DNA of 5,985 nt, taken from assembly GCA_030679635.1 (NCBI GenBank), contig JAUXSZ010000120.1:1-5985 (forward strand). Reading direction: 5' to 3'. Position numbers and translations under genes: made by a program. Positions 1 to 5,453 of the stretch are shown here, piece by piece. The notes below the pieces were generated by a model. The model had not been told where the DNA came from. It made no database searches and worked only from the letters and a program-made list of their open reading frames with translations. Each line of letters opens with the position of its first letter. Positions within the stretch are counted from its first letter, which is position 1. The DNA comes from Sulfuricurvum sp. GTDB lineage: Bacteria > Campylobacterota > Campylobacteria > Campylobacterales > Sulfurimonadaceae.

Positions 1-418
1 AGAGGCGCATGGAGCGAAACTGTTTCCACCCGACGGAGAGCTTTTCGAGCCGTTTGGCATTCATCCCTTTGATTTCCATGAGCCGCTCAATATCATTTTC
101 CAAAATTTCTACAAGCCCCTCTTGGCCGTAACGTTCGATGAGTTCGGCGGTGAGTTTTTTCGTAAACCCTTTGACGACGCGGTTGAGAAAAAAGAAGAGT
201 TCGTTTTGGTTGACGAGGAGCGATTCGGCTTTGAAGGTTTTGCCGTAATTTTTGTGAACTTCCCACTCTCCCTTAAGGGTGATGGCGGCATTGGTGAGAT
301 TTTCTACATCGCTTTCGTAATAGTGGGCGCTGATTTTTTCACCGCTTTTCAACGCGGCAATAAAAAAGCCGTTATTCTCATAAATGATTTTATCGATTTG
401 ACCGATGAGTGTTTGCAT
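1..418 (-). CDS. recD2: RecD2-like ATP-dependent DNA helicase, N-terminal part (runs off the left edge)
   Basis: The first 139 codons are visible; the motor domains lie outside the window. Family role (known): RecD2 proteins are 5'-3' superfamily 1B DNA helicases acting in DNA repair without RecBC. Seen: residues 1-70 look like the N-terminal OB-like domain, with the family-type stretch LKGEWEVHKNYGKTFKAE at 48-65. Residues 81-127 match the tandem helix-hairpin-helix region (VVKGFTKKLTAELIERYG, then ILENDIERLMEIKGM), which aligns with the RecD2 pattern of 'IKGIGPKLAKRIVEHFG' and 'VIENNPERLLEVPGI'. Both hairpins lack the second glycine of the usual GIG turn. The ATG at 418 is the only in-frame start after a TGA upstream and begins just before the conserved LIGQIDKI strand. 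It has no Shine-Dalgarno; a TACAAT lies six bases upstream, so the mRNA may be leaderless. It follows the HD-GYP gene by 71 bp on the same strand. Family assignment is fairly sure; the exact subfamily is not, because Walker motifs cannot be seen. Confidence 0.8.
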   Translation of the reverse strand, partial: MQTLIGQIDKIIYENNGFFIAALKSGEKISAHYYESDVENLTNAAITLKGEWEVHKNYGKTFKAESLLVNQNELFFFLNRVVKGFTKKLTAELIERYGQEGLVEILENDIERLMEIKGMNAKRLEKLSVGWKQFRSMRL

Positions 419-424
419 GACGCG

Positions 425-430
425 ATTGTA
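425..430 (-). promoter_or_regulatory. Candidate -10 element for recD2, leaderless geometry
   Basis: On the minus strand TACAAT is followed by exactly six bases and then the recD2 ATG, which would place the transcription start on or next to the A of the start codon. No convincing -35 is present: the hexamer at 17-bp spacing is TTCTAC. Housekeeping promoters in Campylobacterota are known to depend mainly on the -10 and upstream AT periodicity, so this absence is not damning. Chance occurrence is possible. Confidence 0.4.
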
Positions 431-456
431 GCGAAATCTAGAGGAAGGTAGAAAAT

Positions 457-483
457 TTATGACACCATGAGTAGGTTCTCCTT
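457..483 (-). other. Strong Shine-Dalgarno followed by a three-codon ORF (MVS-stop)
   Basis: Just after the HD-GYP stop codon the minus strand carries AAGGAG (478-483), nine bases before an ATG (466-468). This ATG opens only ATG GTG TCA TAA, stopping at 457. It is the best ribosome binding site in the window, yet serves no long frame; recD2 starts 38 bases further on in another frame. It may be a minimal upstream ORF on read-through transcripts, a relic of a former recD2 start, or a chance match. Confidence 0.35.
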
Positions 484-489
484 TTCAGA

Positions 490-1914
490 TTAATCCTCAT
501 ACTGGGTATAGATCGTATGAACTTCATGGGTGTTTTCGACAAAAATTTTGACGAGTGAGGGATCGAAATGGCTTCCGGAATTTTCTTTTAAAAAATTGAT
601 TGCCTCTTCAAACGACCATGCTTTTTTGTAGGGACGGCGAGAGGTGAGAGCATCGAATACATCGGAAATAGCGACAATACGGCCATAAAGAGGGATTTCA
701 TCTCCACTCAAACCTTTGGGATATCCACTTCCGTCATATTTTTCATGGTGGCTCAGAGCGATGATATGGCCCGCGATAAGATAGGGGCTGGTGGCATCTC
801 TAAGTATATTGGCACCTATGGAGGCATGATTGCGCATAACAATCATCTCTTCATTATCGAGCTTGCCGGATTTGAGGAGGATATGATCGGGTGTTCCTAC
901 TTTACCGACATCGTGCAAAGGGGCAGAAAAGCGTAAAATATCCTGCTCTTGATGAGAGAGCTTGAGATGTTTGGCCATCATCACAGCATAGTCCGATACC
1001 CGTTTGACGTGATTGGAGGTCTCTTCGTCTTTGTATTCTGCCATACGGGAGAGGACACGAAGTGTTTCGTGCTCTTTTTCCACCAGGCTCAGGTATGCTT
1101 CGGCCACTTCGGTCGTATCGTATACGGTTCCAACCATGTAGGTAGGTTCGCCAATTTCATTATAGTGAGCATTTCCCCGTTCATGGACATATTTGATTTG
1201 ATTTGCAACAACGATACGGTGCTGCACCGTATACGATGTTTGGTGATGAATGGCATAATCGACGGCATGTTGAACTTTTTCACGATCATCGGGATGGACG
1301 AACTGCAAAAATTTCTCATACGTTGCGGGAATCGATTGTGGCGTCAGGCCAAAGATACGGTACGTTTCATCCGACCAATGCAAGTTCCCGCTCATGATGT
1401 CCCATGTCCAGCTGCCGAAGTGGGTGATCTGCTGGGCGATCTCAAGATCGTGTACGGTTTGCTGAAGCTCCTGTGTTGCTTTGTTGACTTGATCCCGAAG
1501 CAGTTTTTCCTGATTGCCCAAATAGACGATGGCACGGCGTAGTTTGATGAAGTTTTGAACGCGGTTAAGTAAAATAGCTTTGTTGATCGGTTTGGTAATA
1601 AAATCGTTAACACCGACGCGCAAGGCTTGAATTTGAATGGTATCTTCGGCATCACTGGAAGTAATCATGATAACAGGAATTTCTGAGTCAACTTTTTTAA
1701 TTTCTTCGGTCAGCTCGCTCCCATTCATTTGCGGCATGTGATAATCGACGAGCACCATGTCGCACGGATGTGTTTGGATGTATTGCAAGGCATCCAGGGG
1801 ATCGGTAAAGTTAACGAAGGTAGCATTCAGAGGGCCCAAATAGGTTTGGATCAGCAAAAGATTCATGTCGTTGTCGTCAATATTGATGATGATAAACGAT
1901 TTGTCACCGGTCAT
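490..1914 (-). CDS. Response regulator with REC, PAS and HD-GYP domains (cyclic-di-GMP phosphodiesterase)
   Basis: This soluble 474-residue protein is the likely output of the phosphorelay begun by the kinase gene just upstream. Residues 7-125 are a receiver with all key positions: D13/D14, phospho-acceptor D57 (VLVDYHMP), T85 and K108. Residues 130-162 look like a helical linker, followed by a PAS_3-type domain at about 163-275 (FGSWTWDI...HWSDETYRIFGL). Residues 285-465 are HD-GYP, with HDVGK at 334-338 and HHEKYDGSGYP at 389-399. The metal-site set E298, H302, H334, D335, H363, H389, H390 and D418 is intact, as is K338, so an active enzyme degrading cyclic-di-GMP is expected. Start choice: ATG 1914 overlaps the kinase stop (ATGA) and begins seven residues before the first receiver strand. 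An in-frame ATG at 1938 would add eight residues (MDERRNFF) but gives a 28-bp overlap and has no better ribosome site. No DNA-binding domain or membrane segment is seen. What the PAS domain binds is unknown. Confidence 0.93.
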   Translation of the reverse strand: MTGDKSFIIINIDDNDMNLLLIQTYLGPLNATFVNFTDPLDALQYIQTHPCDMVLVDYHMPQMNGSELTEEIKKVDSEIPVIMITSSDAEDTIQIQALRVGVNDFITKPINKAILLNRVQNFIKLRRAIVYLGNQEKLLRDQVNKATQELQQTVHDLEIAQQITHFGSWTWDIMSGNLHWSDETYRIFGLTPQSIPATYEKFLQFVHPDDREKVQHAVDYAIHHQTSYTVQHRIVVANQIKYVHERGNAHYNEIGEPTYMVGTVYDTTEVAEAYLSLVEKEHETLRVLSRMAEYKDEETSNHVKRVSDYAVMMAKHLKLSHQEQDILRFSAPLHDVGKVGTPDHILLKSGKLDNEEMIVMRNHASIGANILRDATSPYLIAGHIIALSHHEKYDGSGYPKGLSGDEIPLYGRIVAISDVFDALTSRRPYKKAWSFEEAINFLKENSGSHFDPSLVKIFVENTHEVHTIYTQYED

Positions 1915-1921
1915 AAAAAAA
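1911..1921 (-). promoter_or_regulatory. ATGA stop/start overlap preceded by U7 with in-frame U UUU UUA heptamer
   Basis: The kinase ends ATT TTT TTA TGA. The last four bases, ATGA (1914-1911), hold both its stop and the HD-GYP start, the usual sign of translational coupling. The codons before it form U UUU UUA (1920-1914) in the zero frame, the X XXY YYZ pattern of -1 ribosomal frameshift sites. A -1 slip would place the next codon exactly on the HD-GYP ATG. The purine tract AAAGAAGAAA upstream is only a weak Shine-Dalgarno or stimulator, and no strong downstream hairpin was found. The overlap is certain; frameshifting is a hypothesis. Confidence 0.5.
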
Positions 1922-4900
1922 TTTCTTCTTTCATCCATTGGATATTTTTTTCGGTCTCTGTACGTATGTTCTCAAGGCTCTCCATCTTTTCCTCCTGTGA
2001 GAGCGAAGCCACCTCTTTTTCAAAGCGCTCACATGCATTTCCCAAGGATTCGAGAAAAAGATTGTTAGAAATCCCTTTGAGTGAATGCATCGCCATTTTC
2101 AGCTGTGCCGCATCGTCGGGATTCTCTTGAATCTGGGTCAAAATGACTTGAGCGTTGCTGATAAACTTTTTAAACAGCTCTGTCACGACCTCTTCAGGCA
2201 GTTCAAGCTGTGAGGCGACGGTCGTCTTGAGGCTCTTCTGTATGGCTTTATCAGAATGCATGATTGGTTCCATTCTTATCTCGGGTGTGTTTTTAGGGTG
2301 TGTATGGGAGATAAAAAGTTCTTTGAGTATTTTGACGAGCTCTTTTTTTTGCAGCGGTTTGACCAAATATCCATCAAGCCCTTGCTGAAGGTATTGAGTG
2401 ATATTGGCAGCCACAGCATCGGCACTCAGCCCGATGATCGGAGTATGAGGAACACCTGCTTCTTGTTCATAGTACAGAATTTTCTTGGTAGCGGTGATGC
2501 CGTCCATATTGGGCATATTGATATCCATCAATACCAGATCGTAGCTATTGCGGATAAATTTTTTCACCGCTTCATAACCGTCACAGGCAAGATCATGATC
2601 AATTTTTAGTTTTTTCAGCAGCTCTTGGATATAGAGCTGATTAACCTCATTGTCTTCAGCAACAAGGACTCGTAGCCCTTGAAAAGTGACTGATTCGTTC
2701 TGTTTTGGTTGAGGAGGGATCCGTTGGTTATCGATTTCAAGCCGTTTGGCTATGGTAGACCAGCTGAGCTCCTCGGTCAAGCAAAATACATTGTCCGCCG
2801 CAAAAGAGAGAGGGGTATTAGTGGTGCTTGCGGGGATAATGAAAAGTTTTGCTTTAGTGAATCGTTTGGAGGCATTGAGTATCTCCTCAACGCTCATCGA
2901 CTCCATAAAGAGAACGATATGGAAATCTGAATGGTCCGGGAGATCATCCAGTGTAGGGGCTCGACAGAGATGCGTATCACAGCAGGCAAACCCTTTTAGA
3001 TACCGCTCAACCAGTCGAAATCGTGCGGAGGGTTCACCGAAGGGCAAATAGAGATGGGTGGTATGGTGTTGGCATTGATACTGGGAAGCTTGGGAGTTGA
3101 AAACAAAGTCCAATGCAGTCTGAAAGACACTTCCAACTCCTTGAATGCTTTTAAACGAGAGATGCCCCCCCATGGCAGAAAGGACTCGTATAACGATATT
3201 AAGCCCCAGCCCCGTCCCTCCGTATTCTCTCGAGATAGAGTTGTCGGCTTGGACAAACGGTTTGAAGATATTCGCTTTATGCTTATGCTTAACCCCGATC
3301 CCCTCATCCGCGACGGTGAAGCCGATGGTCACTTTTTTCTTGTCCATTTTGAGCTTCTTGACCCGAACATAGACCTTTTTTCCAGTAGAGGTAAATTTGA
3401 TTGCATTGCTGATGAGATTAATGAGTATCTGCTTGAGACGCAGTAAATCGGTGTCGATTTTTTCTGGGAGTTTAGGATCGAGATAAACGAGTAAATCAAC
3501 CCCCTTTTTGGCCGCTTGGGCATAGAACGGGTAGATCATCGCTTCGAGTTCGCCGATAATATTAACCGGTTCGAAGGTCAGATTAAGCTGCTCCTGATCC
3601 ATTTTCATCACATCCAAAATGTCGTTGATGATTTGGCGGAGGGTTTCGCCGCTGGAGGTGATCGCTTTGAGATATTTGAGTTGCTGATCATCCATATCGG
3701 TTTCACTGAGCAAGTCAGAAAATCCCAAAATCCCGTTGAGCGGAGTTCGGATTTCATGGCTCATGGTGGCCAAAAATCGGCTCTCTGCCTCCGAAGAGGC
3801 TTTGGCTTCGCGAAGAGCGCGGTTGAGGTCGGTGACATCGTCCAACGTGACGAGATAGCAAATCCCTTTGGTAAAACTGTTATCCGGAATTTTTTCAACG
3901 TGAATGGCGAACACATGATGATTACCGAAGCGGTCTTTCATCATGACTTTGACAAAGGTATCTCGCATTTCGTAGAGACGATCAAGCCAAACGTAGTGCT
4001 CGCCGTGCTTGACGGTGAATGCTCCATCAACCTCTAAAAAAAGTTCATGCAGATTCTTGCATCCGCACGTCTCAGGTTTCAAATTTTCAATCCCCAAAAA
4101 TTTTATAAAATTCGAGTTGGATTGGCGTACCCCTTCAATTTTATCAACCATACAGATGAGACTGGTTTGAGCATCGAGAACATTTTGGATTTGGCGGCGC
4201 TGATCTTCGATTTCGTGCTGTTTTTCGATCAGCGGCGTAACGTCATGGCGGATACTGATGTATTCCATAATCGTCTCATTGTCGTCGAGTATGGGAGCAA
4301 TGGTACTGTCCACATAGTAGGTGGTTCCGTCTTTTCGGCGGTTCATGATGATACCGTGAAATATTTTTTTATCACGGAGTGTCTGCCATATCTGTTCGAA
4401 TACCATCGGGCTGTTGTCTGGATGACGGATAATATTGTGCGGCTGTCCTATCAGCTCCTGCTGAGTGTACCCGCTGATATGGCAAAACTCCTCGTTGACG
4501 TAGGTGATGAGCCCTTTGGTGTCAGCTTTGGAGACGATGGAGCTCGACTCGATCATCGCTTTGAGCTGGCTGGAGAGAGAATGCTCATATTTAAGCCGTT
4601 TTTTACTGATACGGTAATCGAGATGATGGGTAATCATCGAGAGGAGTTTTTCATGAGAATAGGGCGCTACCAAAACATCATTTACTCCTGCACGGTACAG
4701 TTTAGGGGAGAGATTATGTGCATCAAAATCGAGTAAAACAACGATCGGTATTTCTAATAATTTTTGGATTCTAACATAGTGTATAAACTCAAATGCCTCT
4801 TTGATATGTTCGGTATTTTTGAGATCTATGACCAAAAGATCGGGGAAGTCGTGGGCATGGTGTTCCCATTCTTCTTTAATTTCATGACAATTGTTTAAAA

Positions 4901-5396
4901 AACAAGTGTGATAATGGCGATGAGAAATCAGCTTTTTGAGTTTTTGTCGGGTAAATTCGGCATCGCTGATGATAGAGATGCTGTATTCGATATTGGTTTG
5001 TATCGTTTCGAAAAGACGTAACAGATCGTCAATCACCTGGTTTAGAGGTTCGTTTTTGTAAAAATACTCCAGAATTCCGCATTCAAAGAGAGAATCGCGT
5101 CGCTCGTGATTGAGATTGGACGTAAAGATAACTATTCCTGCACTTTCAGGGGTATTTAGATAGGTGCACAAGGTAAATTCGTTGCACGATTGGTACATCG
5201 GATCGACAATAATAAAATGCGGATGTTGAGCTAAGATTGCTGAAATCTCGTCGGAGCTAAATGCTTGCAATACAGTACATCCGGCATTGCGCAACTGCTC
5301 ACTGATCAGATGATTGAGTGTTTTATCCGTATCGATCACCGCGACCGTATAATCGCAGATTTTGGCAGGTTCTGTGAGAGTGTTAATGCTATTCAT
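1911..5396 (-). CDS. Soluble hybrid histidine kinase with REC-REC-PAS-PAS-HisKA-HATPase-pseudoREC-REC-Hpt architecture
   Basis: This 1161-residue protein has no transmembrane segment and should be cytoplasmic. Domains (approximate residues): receiver 1 at 15-131 (D65, T92 and K114 present; the acidic pair reduced to D22-T23); receiver 2 at 138-262 (D191 present, but the Thr and Lys positions are L222 and A244, so probably inactive); an Aer-type PAS at 281-390 with N301, H320, R324-H325-P326-D327 and N352; a second, divergent PAS at 398-525 with C444-G-C446; HisKA at 537-605 with phospho-histidine H547 in MSHEIRTPLNG; HATPase at 650-765 (N660/N664, DEGIG 697-701, GGTGLGL 726-732); a degenerate receiver-like region at 778-892; receiver 3 at 906-1028 (E914/D915, D958, S991, K1013); and Hpt at 1065-1150 with H1104 in MHSLKG. 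The expected phosphate path is H547, D958, H1104, then D57 of the HD-GYP regulator. The ATG at 5396 is the only sensible start before the first receiver strand; it has no Shine-Dalgarno, but an extended -10 lies six bases upstream. Overlap with the next gene is four bases. No specific gene name is recognised. Domain calls are strong except the 778-892 region. Confidence 0.93.
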   Translation of the reverse strand: MNSINTLTEPAKICDYTVAVIDTDKTLNHLISEQLRNAGCTVLQAFSSDEISAILAQHPHFIIVDPMYQSCNEFTLCTYLNTPESAGIVIFTSNLNHERRDSLFECGILEYFYKNEPLNQVIDDLLRLFETIQTNIEYSISIISDAEFTRQKLKKLISHRHYHTCFLNNCHEIKEEWEHHAHDFPDLLVIDLKNTEHIKEAFEFIHYVRIQKLLEIPIVVLLDFDAHNLSPKLYRAGVNDVLVAPYSHEKLLSMITHHLDYRISKKRLKYEHSLSSQLKAMIESSSIVSKADTKGLITYVNEEFCHISGYTQQELIGQPHNIIRHPDNSPMVFEQIWQTLRDKKIFHGIIMNRRKDGTTYYVDSTIAPILDDNETIMEYISIRHDVTPLIEKQHEIEDQRRQIQNVLDAQTSLICMVDKIEGVRQSNSNFIKFLGIENLKPETCGCKNLHELFLEVDGAFTVKHGEHYVWLDRLYEMRDTFVKVMMKDRFGNHHVFAIHVEKIPDNSFTKGICYLVTLDDVTDLNRALREAKASSEAESRFLATMSHEIRTPLNGILGFSDLLSETDMDDQQLKYLKAITSSGETLRQIINDILDVMKMDQEQLNLTFEPVNIIGELEAMIYPFYAQAAKKGVDLLVYLDPKLPEKIDTDLLRLKQILINLISNAIKFTSTGKKVYVRVKKLKMDKKKVTIGFTVADEGIGVKHKHKANIFKPFVQADNSISREYGGTGLGLNIVIRVLSAMGGHLSFKSIQGVGSVFQTALDFVFNSQASQYQCQHHTTHLYLPFGEPSARFRLVERYLKGFACCDTHLCRAPTLDDLPDHSDFHIVLFMESMSVEEILNASKRFTKAKLFIIPASTTNTPLSFAADNVFCLTEELSWSTIAKRLEIDNQRIPPQPKQNESVTFQGLRVLVAEDNEVNQLYIQELLKKLKIDHDLACDGYEAVKKFIRNSYDLVLMDINMPNMDGITATKKILYYEQEAGVPHTPIIGLSADAVAANITQYLQQGLDGYLVKPLQKKELVKILKELFISHTHPKNTPEIRMEPIMHSDKAIQKSLKTTVASQLELPEEVVTELFKKFISNAQVILTQIQENPDDAAQLKMAMHSLKGISNNLFLESLGNACERFEKEVASLSQEEKMESLENIRTETEKNIQWMKEEIFL

Positions 5397-5402
5397 GCAT
5401 AT

Positions 5403-5430
5403 ATTTTAGCATGAGTTAAAGATAAATCAA
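5403..5430 (-). promoter_or_regulatory. Candidate sigma-70 type promoter for the kinase/HD-GYP operon, leaderless geometry
   Basis: In the 57-bp gap after glyQ, the minus strand shows TTGATT (5425-5430), a 16-bp spacer ending in TGC, and TAAAAT (5403-5408), i.e. an extended -10 (TGCTAAAAT). Six bases then separate the hexamer from the kinase ATG at 5396, so transcription would begin at or beside the start codon. No Shine-Dalgarno precedes that ATG. This suggests that the signalling pair can be transcribed independently of glyQ. Confidence 0.55.
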
Positions 5431-5453
5431 ACCGTCTAATCATAGAAAAATAA

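Noticed and set aside
122..451. 109-codon plus-strand frame
   Set aside because: It is antisense to the RecD2 N-terminus, whose OB and helix-hairpin-helix match is clear on the minus strand.
441..485. Hairpin or terminator between the HD-GYP gene and recD2
   Set aside because: Only short imperfect complementarity (GAAGG with CCTTTTC) could be found, with no T-run.
949..1542. 197-codon open frame on the plus strand
   Set aside because: It is antisense to the PAS and HD-GYP region of the response regulator; its composition (many Phe/Val/His) is that of a shadow frame.
1874..1899. Downstream stimulatory structure for the putative frameshift
   Set aside because: The only palindrome there is TCAATATTGA, whose foldable stem is about three pairs; it is too weak to count as support.
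1915..1938. Upstream in-frame start (ATG at 1938) for the HD-GYP gene
   Set aside because: It gives a 28-bp overlap without a better ribosome site and adds residues before the receiver fold; the ATGA start at 1914 is more typical, though 1938 cannot be excluded.
3516..4037. 173-codon open frame on the plus strand
   Set aside because: It is antisense to the PAS2/HisKA region of the kinase, with no domain or start signal.
4047..4736. 229-codon open frame on the plus strand
   Set aside because: It lies wholly antisense to the two PAS domains of the kinase, has no recognisable domain or ribosome site, and the minus-strand protein is plainly real.
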